Assembly: GCF_051401765.1 (NCBI RefSeq)
Contig: NW_027480438.1
Span: forward strand, 7,874,001-7,938,000
Direction: 5' to 3'
Source: Calliopsis andreniformis
Taxonomy: Eukaryota > Arthropoda > Insecta > Hymenoptera > Andrenidae
DNA: 64,000 nt
The notes under the pieces were generated by a model. The model was not told the DNA's origin. It ran no database searches and was given only the letters and a program-made list of their open reading frames with translations. The translations under genes and the position numbers were made by a program. Below are positions 39,801 through 53,445 of the stretch, piece by piece (position 1 is the first letter of the stretch; every line of letters begins with the position of its first letter).

Positions 39801-41601
39801 CAACCCTCAGTCCTCAGACATCAAACATCAATACTCAACCCTCAGTCCTCGTCCTCAATCCACAACCCTCAATCCTCAACCCTGAACCATCAATCCTCAA
39901 TACTCAATCATCTATCCTCAATTCTCAATATTCAATAGAATATCCTGAATTCTCACGGTTCAATACTCAATCCACAATATTCAATAATCGAACCTCAATC
40001 CTCAAAATCTATTCTCAACACTCAAACCCCAACACTCAGTCCTCTCTCTTCAATCCTCCGTCCTCACCCTCAATCCTCAATCCTCAATCCTCAATCCTCA
40101 ATCCTCAAGCCTCAATCCTCAGTCCTCAAACCACAATCCTGAATCCTCAATCATGAATCAGCAACCTCCAGCACTCAGTGCTCAACAATAAGTTATCGAT
40201 CCTCAATCCTCGATAGAATATCCTCACTTCAGAGCTTTCAATACGCAATGCTCAATCTGCAACCTTCAAATCTCTATCCACAAACATCAATTCTCATCAC
40301 TCAACCCTCAACACTCAGTCCCCAATCCTCAATCTTCAATCCTCAAACCTCAATCCTCAATCCTCAATCCTCAATCTTCAATCATCAATATTCAATCTTC
40401 AATCCTCAATCCTCAATCCTCAATCCTCAATCCTCAATCCTCAATGTTCAGTCCTCAATACCCAATCATCAATCTTCAATCCTCAATCCTCAATCCTCAA
40501 TACTCAATCCTCAATCCTCAATCCTCAATCCTCAGTCCTCAAACCACAATCCTGAATCCTCAATCCTGAAGCCTCAATGTTCAGTCCTCAATACCCAATC
40601 ATCAACCTTCAATCCTCAATCCCCAATCCTCAATACTCAATCCTCAATCCTCAATCCTCAATCCTCAGTCCTCAAACCACAATCCTGAATCCTCAATCCT
40701 GAAGCCTCAACCTCCAGCACTCAGTGCTCAACAATAAGTTGTCGATCATCAATCCTCAATAGAATATCCTCACTTCAGAGCTTTCAATACGCAATGCTCA
40801 ATCTGCAATCTTCAAATATCTATCCACAAACATCAATTCTCATCACTCAACCCTCAACACTCAGTCCCCAATCCTCATTCTTCAATCCTCAATCCCCAAT
40901 CCTCAATCTTCAATCCTCAATCCTCAAACCTCAATTCTCAGTCCTCAATCCTCAGTCCTCAGTCCTCAAACCTCAATCCTCAACCCTCAGCCCTCATCGT
41001 CAATCCTCAATCCTCAATCCTCAATCCTCAATCCTCAATCTTCAATCCTCAATACTCAATCTTCAATCCTCAAACCTCAATCTTCAATCCTCAATACTCA
41101 GTCTTCAATCCTCAATCCTCAATCCTCAATCCTCATTCTTCAATCCTCAATCCTCAATCCTCAGACCTCAAACATCAATACTCAACCCTCAGTCCTCGTC
41201 CTCAATCCACAACCCTCAATACTCAACCCTGAACCATCAATCCTCAATACTCAATCATCTATCCTCAATTCTCAATATTCAATAGAATATCCTGAATTCT
41301 CACGGTTCAATACTCAATCCACAATATTCAATAATCGAACCTCAATCCTCAAAATCTATTCTCAACACTCAAACCCCAACACTCAGTCCTCTCCCTTCAA
41401 TCCTCCGTCCTCACCCTCAATCCTCAATCCTCAATCCTCAATCCTCAATCCTCAATCCTCAATCCTCAATCCTCAGTTCTCAAACCACAATCCTGAATCC
41501 TCAATCCTGAATCATCAACCTCCAGCACTCAGTGCTCAACAATAAGTTATCGATCCTCAATCCTCAATAGAATATCCTCACTTCAGAGCTTTCAATACGC
41601 A
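36877..41601 (+). repeat. Higher-order repeat II, copy 1 (4,725 bp)
   Basis: Modules: A2 36877 (413), B 37290 (948), A1 38238 (413), C 38651 (1,597), hybrid A 40248 (546), B 40794 (808). The total differs from the standard copy because the third A has gained 133 bp and the last B is 147 bp shorter. Its C module is rearranged internally near 39.6-39.85 kb. Markers such as CCTGTATCC (about 38,130) and CCTAATTCTTC (about 39,136) recur one period later. Confidence 0.9.
40248..40793 (+). repeat. Hybrid A1/A2 module with internal 133-bp duplication
   Basis: CAATGTTCAGTCC begins at 40442 and again at 40575, 133 bp (19 heptamers) apart. The first pass continues as subtype A1 (CATCAATCTTC). The second continues as A2 (CATCAACCTTC, TCCCCAATCC) and ends with the A2 step GTCGATCATC. 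The joint is at CCTGAAGCCTCAA, where a normal A would continue to CCTCCAGC. This is the product expected from an out-of-register crossover between the two subtypes. Confidence 0.88.
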
Positions 41602-44600
41602 ATGCTCAATCTGCAATCTTCAAATCTCTATCCACAAACATCAATTCTCATCACTCAACCCTCAACACTCAGTCCCCAATCCTCAATCTTCAATCCTCAA
41701 ACCTCAATCCTCAATCCTCAATCCTCAATCTTCAATCATCAATATTCAATCTTCAATCCTCAATCCTCAATCCTCAATCCTCAATCCTCCATCCTCAATG
41801 TTCAGTCCTCAATACCCAATCATCAACCTTCAATCCTCAATCCCCAATCCTCAATACTCAATCCTCAATCCTCAATCCTCAATCCTCAGTCCTCAAACCA
41901 CAATCCTGAATCCTCAATCCTGAAGCCTCAACCTCCAGCACTCAGTGCTCAACAATAAGTTGTCGATCATCAATCCTCAATAGAATATCCTCACTTCAGA
42001 GCTTTCAATACGCAATGCTCAATCTGCAATCTTCAAATATCTATCCACAAACATCAATTCTCATCACTCAACCCTCAACACTCAGTCCCCAATCCTCAAT
42101 CTTCAATCCTCAATACCCAATCCTCAATCCTCAATCCTCAATCCTCAATCTTCAACCCTCAATACTCAACCTTCAATCCTGAATCCTGGATCCTCAATCC
42201 TCAATCTTCATACCTTAATCCTCAATCCTCAATCCTCAATCCTCATTCTTCAATCCTCAATCCCCAATCCTCAATCTTCAATCCTCAATCCTCAAACCTC
42301 AATTCTCAGTCCTCAATCCTCAGTCCTCAGTCCTCAAACCTCAATCCTCAACCCTCAGCCCTCATCGTCAATCCTCAATCCTCAATCCTCAATCCTCAAT
42401 CCTCAATCTTCAATCCTCAATACTCAATCTTCAATCCTCAATCCTCAATCTTCAATCCTCAATACTCAGTCTTCAATCCTCAATCCTCAATCCTCAATCC
42501 TCATTCTTCAATCCTCAATCCTCAATCCTCAGACCTCAAACATCAATACTCAACCCTCAGTCCTCGTCCTCAATCCACAACCCTCAATCCTCAACCCTGA
42601 ACCATCAATCCCCAATACTCAATCATCTATCCTCAATTCTCAATATTCAATAGAATATCCTGAATTCTCACGGTTCAATACTCAATCCACAATATTCAAT
42701 AATCGAACCTCAATCCTCAAAATCTATTCTCAACACTCAAACCCCAACACTCAGTCCTCTCTCTTCAATCCTCCGTCCTCACCCTCAATCCTCAATCCTC
42801 AATCCTCAATCCTCAATCCTCAATCCTCAATCCTCAGTCCTCAAACCACAATCCTGTATCCTCAATCCTGAATCATCAACCTCCAGCACTCAGTGCTCAA
42901 CAATAAGTTATCGATCCTCAATCCTCAATAGAATATCCTCACTTCAGAGCTTTCAATACGCAATGCTCAATCTGCAATCTTCAAATCTCTATCCACAAAC
43001 ATCAATTCTCATCACTCAACCCTCAACACTCAGTCCCCAATCCTCAATCTTCAATCCTCAAACCTCAATCCTCAATCCTCAATCCTCAATCTTCAATCAT
43101 CAATATTCAATCTTCAATCCTCAATCCTCAATCCTCAATCCTCAATCCTCAATCCTCAATGTTCAGTCCTCAATACCCAATCATCAATCTTCAATCCTCA
43201 ATCCTCAATCCTCAATACTCAATCCTCAATCCTCAATCCTCAATCCTCAGTCCTCAAACCACAATCCTGAATCCTCAATCCTGAAGCCTCAACCTCCAGC
43301 ACTCAGTGCTCAACAATAAGTTGTCGATAATCAATCCTCAATAGAATATCCTCACTTCAGAGCTTTCAATACGCAATGCTCAATCTGCAATCTTCAAATC
43401 TCTATCCACAAACATCAATTCTCATCACTCAACCCTCAACACTCAGTCCCCAATCCTCAATCTTCAATCCTCAATCCTCAATCCTCAATCCTCAATCCTC
43501 AATCCTCAATCTTCAACCCTCAATACTCAATCTTCAATCCTCAATCCTGGATCCTCAATCCTCAATCTTCATACCTTAATCCTCAATCCTCAATCCTCAA
43601 TCCTCATTCTTCAATCCTCAATCCCCAATCCTCAATCTTCAATCCTCAATCCTCAATCCTCAATTCTCAGTCCTCAATCCTCAGTCCTCAGTCCTCAAAC
43701 CTCAATCCTCAACCCTCAGCCCTCATCGTCAATCCTCAATCCTCAATCGTCAATCCTCAATCCTCAATCTTCAATCCTCAATACTCAATCTTCAATCCTC
43801 AATCCTCAATCTTCAATCCTCAATACTCAGTCTTCAATCCTCAATCCTCAATCCTCAATCCTAATTCTTCAATCCTCAATCCTCAATCCTCAGACCTCAA
43901 ACATCAATACTCAACCCTCAGTCCTCGTCCTCAATCCACAACCCTCAATCCTCAACCCTGAACCATCAATCCTCAATACTCAACCGTCTATCCTCAATTC
44001 TCAATACTCAATAGAATATCCTGAATTCTCACGGTTCAATACTCAATCCACAATATTCAATAATCGAACCTCAATCCTCAAACATCTATTCTCAACACTC
44101 AATCCCCAACACTCAGTCCTCTCTCTTCAATCCTCCATCCTCAACCGTCAATCCTCAAGCGTCAAACCTCAATCCTCAATCCTCAACCCTCAATCCTCAG
44201 TCCTCAAACCTCAATCCCGAATCCTCAATCCTGAATCCTCAATCTTCAGCCCGCAGTCCTCAACAATCAATTGTCAATCCCCAATCCTCAATAGAATATC
44301 CTCAATCCTCAATCCTCAATCCTCAATCCTCAATCTTCAACCCTCAATACTCAATCTTGAATCCTCAATCCTGGATCCTCAATCCTCAATCTTCATACCT
44401 TAATCCTCAATGCTCAATCTTCAATCCTCAATACTCAATCTTCAATCCTCAATCCTCAATCTTCAATCCTCAATACTCAGTCTTCAATCCTCAATACTCA
44501 GTCTTCAATCCTCATTCTTCAATCCTCAATCCTCAATCCTCAGACATCAAACATCAATACTCAACCCTCAGTCCTCGTCCTCAATCCACAACCCTCAATC

Positions 44601-46341
44601 CTCAACCCTGAACCATCAATCCTCAATACTCAATCATCTATCCTCAATTCTCAATATTCAATAGAATATCCTGAATTCTCACGGTTCAATACTCAATCCA
44701 CAATATTCAATAATCGAACCTCAATCCTCAAAATCTATTCTCAACACTCAAACCCCAACACTCAGTCCTCTCTCTTCAATCCTCCGTCCTCACCCTCAAT
44801 CCTCAATCCTCAATCCTCAATCCTCAATCCTCAAGCCTCAATCCTCAGTCCTCAAACCACAATCCTGAATCCTCAATCATGAATCATCAACCTCCAGCAC
44901 TCAGTGCTCAACAATAAGTTATCGATCCTCAATCCTCGATAGAATATCCTCACTTCAGAGCTTTCAATACGCAATGCTCAATCTGCAACCTTCAAATCTC
45001 TATCCACAAACATCAATTCTCATCACTCAACCCTCAACACTCAGTCCCCAATCCTCAATCTTCAATCCTCAAACCTCAATCCTCAATCCTCAATCCTCAA
45101 TCTTCAATCATCAATATTCAATCTTCAATCCTCAATCCTCAATCCTCAATCCTCAATCCTCAATCCTCAATGTTCAGTCCTCAATACCCAATCATCAATC
45201 TTCAATCCTCAATCCTCAATCCTCAATACTCAATCCTCAATCCTCAATCCTCAATCCTCAGTCCTCAAACCACAATCCTGAATCCTCAATCCTGAAGCCT
45301 CAACCTCCAGCACTCAGTGCTCAACAATAAGTTGTCGATAATCAATCCTCAATAGAATATCCTCACTTCAGATCTTTCAATACGCAATGCTCAATCTGCA
45401 ATCTTCAAATCTCTATCCACAAACATCAACTCTCATCACTCAACCCTCAACACTCAGTCCCCAATCCTCAATCTTCAATCCTCAATCCTCAATCCTCAAT
45501 CCTCAATCCTCAATCCTCAATCTTCAACCCTCAATACTCAATCTTCAATCCTCAATCCTGGATCCTCAATCCTCAATCTTCATACCTTAATCCTCAATCC
45601 TCAATCCTCAATCCTCATTCTTCAATCCTCAATCCCCAATCCTCAATCTTCAATCCTCAATCCTCAAACCTCAATTCTCAGTCCTCAATCCTCAGTCCTC
45701 AGTCCTCAAACCTCAATCCTCAACCCTCAGCCCTCATCGTCAATCCTCAATCCTCAATCCTCAATCCTCAATCCTCAATCTTCAATCCTCAATACTCAAT
45801 CTTCAATCCTCAAACCTCAATCTTCAATCCTCAATACTCAGTCTTCAATCCTCAATCCTCAATCCTCAATCCTCATTCTTCAATCCTCAATCCTCAATCC
45901 TCAGACCTCAAACATCAATACTCAACCCTCAGTCCTCGTCCTCAATCCACAACCCTCAATACTCAACCCTGAACCATCAATCCTCAATACTCAATCATCT
46001 ATCCTCAATTCTCAATATTCAATAGAATATCCTGAATTCTCACGGTTCAATACTCAATCCACAATATTCAATAATCGAACCTCAATCCTCAAAATCTATT
46101 CTCAACACTCAAACCCCAACACTCAGTCCTCTCCCTTCAATCCTCCGTCCTCACCCTCAATCCTCAATCCTCAATCCTCAATCCTCAATCCTCAATCCTC
46201 AATCCTCAATCCTCAGTTCTCAAACCACAATCCTGAATCCTCAATCCTGAATCATCAACCTCCAGCACTCAGTGCTCAACAATAAGTTATCGATCCTCAA
46301 TCCTCAATAGAATATCCTCACTTCAGAGCTTTCAATACGCA
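41602..46341 (+). repeat. Higher-order repeat II, copy 2 (4,740 bp, standard unit)
   Basis: Modules: A2 41602 (413), B 42015 (948), A1 42963 (413), C 43376 (1,598), A1 44974 (413), B 45387 (955), summing to 4,740. Single-copy markers per unit are CCTGTATCC at about 42,855 and CCTAATTCTTC at about 43,860. The duplicated TACTCAGTCTTC monomers lie near 44,477-44,510. Confidence 0.92.
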
Positions 46342-49300
46342 ATGCTCAATCTGCAATCTTCAAATCTCTATCCACAAACATCAATTCTCATCACTCAACC
46401 CTCAACACTCAGTCCCCAATCCTCAATCTTCAATCCTCAAACCTCAATCCTCAATCCTCAATCCTCAATCTTCAATCATCAATATTCAATCTTCAATCCT
46501 CAATCCTCAATCCTCAATCCTCAATCCTCCATCCTCAATGTTCAGTCCTCAATACCCAATCATCAACCTTCAATCCTCAATCCCCAATCCTCAATACTCA
46601 ATCCTCAATCCTCAATCCTCAATCCTCAGTCCTCAAACCACAATCCTGAATCCTCAATCCTGAAGCCTCAACCTCCAGCACTCAGTGCTCAACAATAAGT
46701 TGTCGATCATCAATCCTCAATAGAATATCCTCACTTCAGAGCTTTCAATACGCAATGCTCAATCTGCAATCTTCAAATATCTATCCACAAACATCAATTC
46801 TCATCACTCAACCCTCAACACTCAGTCCCCAATCCTCAATCTTCAATCCTCAATACCCAATCCTCAATCCTCAATCCTCAATCCTCAATCTTCAACCCTC
46901 AATACTCAATCTTCAATCCTGAATCCTGGATCCTCAATCCTCAATCTTCATACCTTAATCCTCAATCCTCAATCCTCAATCCTCATTCTTCAATCCTCAA
47001 TCCCCAATCCTCAATCTTCAATCCTCAATCCTCAAACCTCAATTCTCAGTCCTCAATCCTCAGTCCTCAGTCCTCAAACCTCAATCCTCAACCCTCAGCC
47101 CTCATCGTCAATCCTCAATCCTCAATCCTCAATCCTCATTCCTCAATCTTCAATCCTCAATACTCAATCTTCAATCCTCAATCCTCAATCTTCAATCCTC
47201 AATACTCAGTCTTCAATCCTCAATCCTCAATCCTCAATCCTCATTCTTCAATCCTCAATCCTCAATCCTCAGACCTCAAACATCAATACTCAACCCTCAG
47301 TCCTCGTCCTCAATCCACAACCCTCAATCCTCAACCCTGAACCATCAATCCCCAATACTCAATCATCTATCCTCAATTCTCAATATTCAATAGAATATCC
47401 TGAATTCTCACGGTTCAATACTCAATCCACAATATTCAATAATCGAACCTCAATCCTCAAAATCTATTCTCAACACTCAAACCCCAACACTCAGTCCTCT
47501 CTCTTCAATCCTCCGTCCTCACCCTCAATCCTCAATCCTCAATCCTCAATCCTCAATCCTCAATCCTCAATCCTCAGTCCTCAAACCACAATCCTGTATC
47601 CTCAATCCTGAATCATCAACCTCCAGCACTCAGTGCTCAACAATAAGTTATCGATCCTCAATCCTCAGTAGAATATCCTCACTTCAGAGCTTTCAATACG
47701 CAATGCTCAATCTGCAATCTTCAAATCTCTATCCACAAACATCAATTCTCATCACTCAACCCTCAACACTCAGTCCCCAATCCTCAATCTTCAATCCTCA
47801 AACCTCAATCCTCAATCCTCAATCCTCAATCTTCAATCATCAATATTCAATCTTCAATCCTCAATCCTCAATCCTCAATCCTCAATCCTCAATCCTCAAT
47901 GTTCAGTCCTCAATACCCAATCATCAATCTTCAATCCTCAATCCTCAATCCTCAATACTCAATCCTCAATCCTCAATCCTCAATCCTCAGTCCTCAAACC
48001 ACAATCCTGAATCCTCAATCCTGAAGCCTCAACCTCCAGCACTCAGTGCTCAACAATAAGTTGTCGATAATCAATCCTCAATAGAATATCCTCACTTCAG
48101 AGCTTTCAATACGCAATGCTCAATCTGCAATCTTCAAATCTCTATCCACAAACATCAACTCTCATCACTCAACCCTCAACACTCAGTCCCCAATCCTCAA
48201 TCTTCAATCCTCAATCCTCAATCCTCAATCCTCAATCCTCAATCCTCAATCTTCAACCCTCAATACTCAATCTTCAATCCTCAATCCTGGATCCTCAATC
48301 CTCAATCTTCATACCTTAATCCTCAATCCTCAATCCTCAATCCTCATTCTTCAATCCTCAATCCCCAATCCTCAATCTTCAATCCTCAATCCTCAATCCT
48401 CAATTCTCAGTCCTCAATCCTCAGTCCTCAGTCCTCAAACCTCAATCCTCAACCCTCAGCCCTCATCGTCAATCCTCAATCCTCAATCGTCAATCCTCAA
48501 TCCTCAATCTTCAATCCTCAATACTCAATCTTCAATCCTCAATCCTCAATCTTCAATCCTCAATACTCAGTCTTCAATCCTCAATCCTCAATCCTCAATC
48601 CTAATTCTTCAATCCTCAATCCTCAATCCTCAGACCTCAAACATCAATACTCAACCCTCAGTCCTCGTCCTCAATCCACAACCCTCAATCCTCAACCCTG
48701 AACCATCAATCCTCAATACTCAACCGTCTATCCTCAATTCTCAATACTCAATAGAATATCCTGAATTCTCACGGTTCAATACTCAATCCACAATATTCAA
48801 TAATCGAACCTCAATCCTCAAACATCTATTCTCAACACTCAATCCCCAACACTCAGTCCTCTCTCTTCAATCCTCCATCCTCAACCGTCAATCCTCAAGC
48901 GTCAAACCTCAATCCTCAATCCTCAACCCTCAATCCTCAGTCCTCAAACCTCAATCCCGAATCCTCAATCCTGAATCCTCAATCTTCAGCCCGCAGTCCT
49001 CAACAATCAATTGTCAATCCCCAATCCTCAATAGAATATCCTCAATCCTCAATCCTCAATCCTCAATCCTCAATCTTCAACCCTCAATACTCAATCTTGA
49101 ATCCTCAATCCTGGATCCTCAATCCTCAATCTTCATACCTTAATCCTCAATGCTCAATCTTCAATCCTCAATACTCAATCTTCAATCCTCAATCCTCAAT
49201 CTTCAATCCTCAATACTCAGTCTTCAATCCTCAATACTCAGTCTTCAATCCTCATTCTTCAATCCTCAATCCTCAATCCTCAGACATCAAACATCAATAC

Positions 49301-51074
49301 TCAACCCTCAGTCCTCGTCCTCAATCCACAACCCTCAATCCTCAACCCTGAACCATCAATCCTCAATACTCAATCATCTATCCTCAATTCTCAATATTCA
49401 ATAGAATATCCTGAATTCTCACGGTTCAATACTCAATCCACAATATTCAATAATCGAACCTCAATCCTCAAAATCTATTCTCAACACTCAAACCCCAACA
49501 CTCAGTCCTCTCTCTTCAATCCTCCGTCCTCACCCTCAATCCTCAATCCTCAATCCTCAATCCTCAATCCTCAAGCCTCAATCCTCAGTCCTCAAACCAC
49601 AATCCTGAATCCTCAATCATGAATCAGCAACCTCCAGCACTCAGTGCTCAACAATAAGTTATCGATCCTCAATCCTCGATAGAATATCCTCACTTCAGAG
49701 CTTTCAATACGCAATGCTCAATCTGCAACCTTCAAATCTCTATCCACAAACATCAATTCTCATCACTCAACCCTCAACACTCAGTCCCCAATCCTCAATC
49801 TTCAATCCTCAAACCTCAATCCTCAATCCTCAATCCTCAATCTTCAATCATCAATATTCAATCTTCAATCCTCAATCCTCAATCCTCAATCCTCAATCCT
49901 CAATCCTCAATGTTCAGTCCTCAATACCCAATCATCAATCTTCAATCCTCAATCCTCAATCCTCAATACTCAATCCTCAATCCTCAATCCTCAATCCTCA
50001 GTCCTCAAACCACAATCCTGAATCCTCAATCCTGAAGCCTCAACCTCCAGCACTCAGTGCTCAACAATAAGTTGTCGATAATCAATCCTCAATAGAATAT
50101 CCTCACTTCAGATCTTTCAATACGCAATATTCAATCTGCAATCTTCAAATCTCTATCCACAAACATCAATTCTCATCACTCAACCCTCAACACTCAGTCC
50201 CCAATCCTCAATCTTCAATCCTCAATCCTCAATCCTCAATCCTCAATCCTCAATCCTCAATCTTCAACCCTCAATACTCAATCTTCAATCCTCAATCCTG
50301 GATCCTCAATCCTCAATCTTCATACCTTAATCCTCAATCCTCAATCCTCAATCCTCATTCTTCAATCCTCAATCCCCAATCCTCAATCTTCAATCCTCAA
50401 TCCTCAAACCTCAATTCTCAGTCCTCAATCCTCAGTCCTCAGTCCTCAAACCTCAATCCTCAACCCTCAGCCCTCATCGTCAATCCTCAATCCTCAATCC
50501 TCAATCCTCAATCCTCAATCTTCAATCCTCAATACTCAATCTTCAATCCTCAAACCTCAATCTTCAATCCTCAATACTCAGTCTTCTATCCTCAATCCAT
50601 AATCCTCAATCCTCATTCTTCAATCCTCAATCCTCAATCCTCAGACCTCAAACATCAATACTCAACCCTCTGTCCTCGTCCTCAATCCACAACCCTCAAT
50701 ACTCAACCCTGAACCATCAATCCTCAATACTCAATCATCTATCCTCAATTCTCAATATTCAATAGAATATCCTGAATTCTCACGGTTCAATACTCAATCC
50801 ACAATATTCAATAATCGAACCTCAATCCTCAAAATCTATTCTCAACACTCAAACCCCAACACTCAGTCCTCTCTCTTCAATCCTCCGTCCTCACCCTCAA
50901 TCCTCAATCCTCAATCCTCAATCCTCAATCCTCAATCCTCAATCCTCAGTCCTCAAACCACAATCCTGAATCCTCAATCCTGAATCATCAACCTCCAGCA
51001 CTCAGTGCTCAACAATAAGTTATCGATCCTCAATCCTCAATAGAATATCCTCACTTCAGAGCTTTCAATACGCA
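46342..51074 (+). repeat. Higher-order repeat II, copy 3 (4,733 bp)
   Basis: Modules: A2 46342, B 46755 (948), A1 47703, C 48116 (1,598), A1 49714, B 50127 (948). It is one heptamer shorter than copy 2, in the last B. That B has a damaged landmark (ATA for ATG at 50127) and private changes TCTATCCTCAATCCATAATCC (about 50,585-50,606, given here as one variant cluster) and CTCTGTCCTCG, which reappear in copy 4. Confidence 0.9.
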
Positions 51075-53445
51075 ATGCTCAATCTGCAATCTTCAAATCT
51101 CTATCCACAAACATCAATTCTCATCACTCAACCCTCAACACTCAGTCCCCAATCCTCAATCTTCAATCCTCAAACCTCAATCCTCAATCCTCAATCCTCA
51201 ATCTTCAATCCTGGATCCTCAATCCTCAATCTTCATACCTTAATCCTCAATCCTCAATCCTCAATCCTCATTCTCCAATCCTCAATCCCCAATCCTCAAT
51301 CTTCAATCCTCAATCCTCAAACCTCAATTCTCAGTCCTCAATCCTCAGTCCTCAGTCCTCAAACCTCAACCCTCAACCCTCAGCCCTCATCGTCAATCCT
51401 CAATCCTCAATCCTCAATCCTCAATCCTCAATCTTCAATCCTCAATACTCAATCTTCAATCCTCAATCCTCAATCTTCAATCCTCAATACTCAGTCTTCA
51501 ATCCTCAATCCTCAATCCTCAATCCTCATTCTTCAATCCTCAATCCTCAATCCTCAGACCTCAAACATCAATACTCAACCCTCAGTCCTCGTCCTCAATC
51601 CAAAACCCTCAATCCTCATCGTCAATCCTCAATCCTCAATCCTCAATCCTCAATCCTCAATCCTCAATCCTCAATCTTCATTCCTCAATACTCAATCTTC
51701 AATCCTCAATCCTCAATCTTCAATCCTCAATACTCAGTCTTCAATCCTCAATCCTCAATCCTCAATCCTCATTCTTCAATCCTCAATCCTCAATCCTCAG
51801 ACCTCAAACATCAATACTCAACCCTCAGTCCTCGTCCTCAATCCACAACCCTCAATCCTCAACCCTGAACCATCAATCCTCAATACTCAATCATCTATCC
51901 TCAATTCTCAATATTCAATAGAATATCCTGAATTCTCACGGTTCAATACTCAATCCACAATATTCAATAATCGAACCTCAATCCTCAAAATCTATTCTCA
52001 ACACTCAAACCCCAACACTCAGTCCTCTCTCTTCAATCCTCCATCCTCAACCCTCAATCCTCAATCCTCAATCCTCAATCCTCAATCCTCAAGCCTCAAT
52101 CCTCAATCTTCATACCTTAATCCTCAATCCTCAATCCTCAATCCTCATTCTTCAATCCTCAATCCCCAATCCTCAATCTTCAATCCTCAATCCTCAATCC
52201 TCAATTCTCAGTCCTCAATCCTCAGTCCTCAGTCCTCAAACCTCAATCCTCAACCCTCAGCCCTCATCGTCAATCCTCAATCCTCAATCGTCAATCCTCA
52301 ATCCTCAATCTTCAATCCTCAATACTCAATCTTCAATCCTCAATCCTCAATCTTCAATCCTCAATACTCAGTCTTCAATCCTCAATCCTCAATCCTCAAT
52401 CCTCATTCTTCAATCCTCAATCCTCAATCCTCAGACCTCAAACATCAATACTCAACCCTCAGTCCTCGTCCTCAATCCACAACCCTCAATCCTCAACCCT
52501 GAACCATCAATCCTCAATACTCAACCGTCTATCCTCAATTCTCAATACTCAATAGAATATCCTGAATTCTCACTGTTCAATACTCAATCCACAATATTCA
52601 ATAATCGAACCTCAATCCTCAAACATCTATTCTCAACACTCAATCCCCAACACTCAGTCCTCTCTCTTCAATCCTCCATTCTCAACCGTCAATCCTCAAG
52701 CGTCAAACCTCAATCCTCAATCCTCAACCCTCAATCCTCAGTCCTCAAACCTCAATCCCGAATCCTCAATCCTGAATCCTCAATCTTCAGCCCGCAGTCC
52801 TCAACAATCAATTGTCAATCCCCAATCCTCAATAGAATATCCTCAATCCTCAATCCTCAATCCTCAATCCTCAATCTTCAACCCTCAATACTCAATCTTG
52901 AATCCTCAATCCTGGATCCTCAATCCTCAATCTTCAATCCTCAATACTCAGTCTTCAATCCTCAATCCTCAATCCTCAATCCTCATTCTTCAATCCTCAA
53001 TCCTCAATCCTCAGACATCAAATATCAATACTCAACCCTCAGTCCTCGTCCTCAATCCACAACCCTCAATCCTCAACCCTGAACCATCAATCCTCAATAC
53101 TCAATCATCTATCCTCAATTCTCAATATTCAATAGAATATCGTGAATTCTCACGGTTCAATACTCAATCCACAATATTCAATAATCGAACCTCAATCCTC
53201 AAAATCTATTCTCAACACTCAAACCCCAACACTCAGTCCTCTCTCTTCAATCCTCCATCCTCAACCCTCAATCCTCAATCCTCAATCCTCAATCCTCAAT
53301 CCTCAAGCCTCAATCCTCAGTCCTCAAACCACAATCCTGAATCCTCAATCCTGAATCATCAACCTCCAGCACTCAGTGCTCAACAATAAGTTATCGATCC
53401 TCAATCCTCGATAGAATATCCTCACTTCAGAGCTTTCAATACGCA
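51075..53445 (+). repeat. Chimeric block inserted between repeat II copies (2,371 bp)
   Basis: It starts as a normal A module (to about 51,200). It then matches the 29.35-31.06 kb stretch at a constant offset of 21,863 and the 32.97-33.48 kb stretch at an offset of 19,962. The change of offset, 1,901 bp, lies near 52,930. Shared joints include CCAAAACCCTCAATCC with CTCATCGTC (29,738 and 51,601) and ATCGTGAATTC (33,178 and 53,140). It contains nine six-base monomers, matching its length of 7n-9. Confidence 0.88.
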
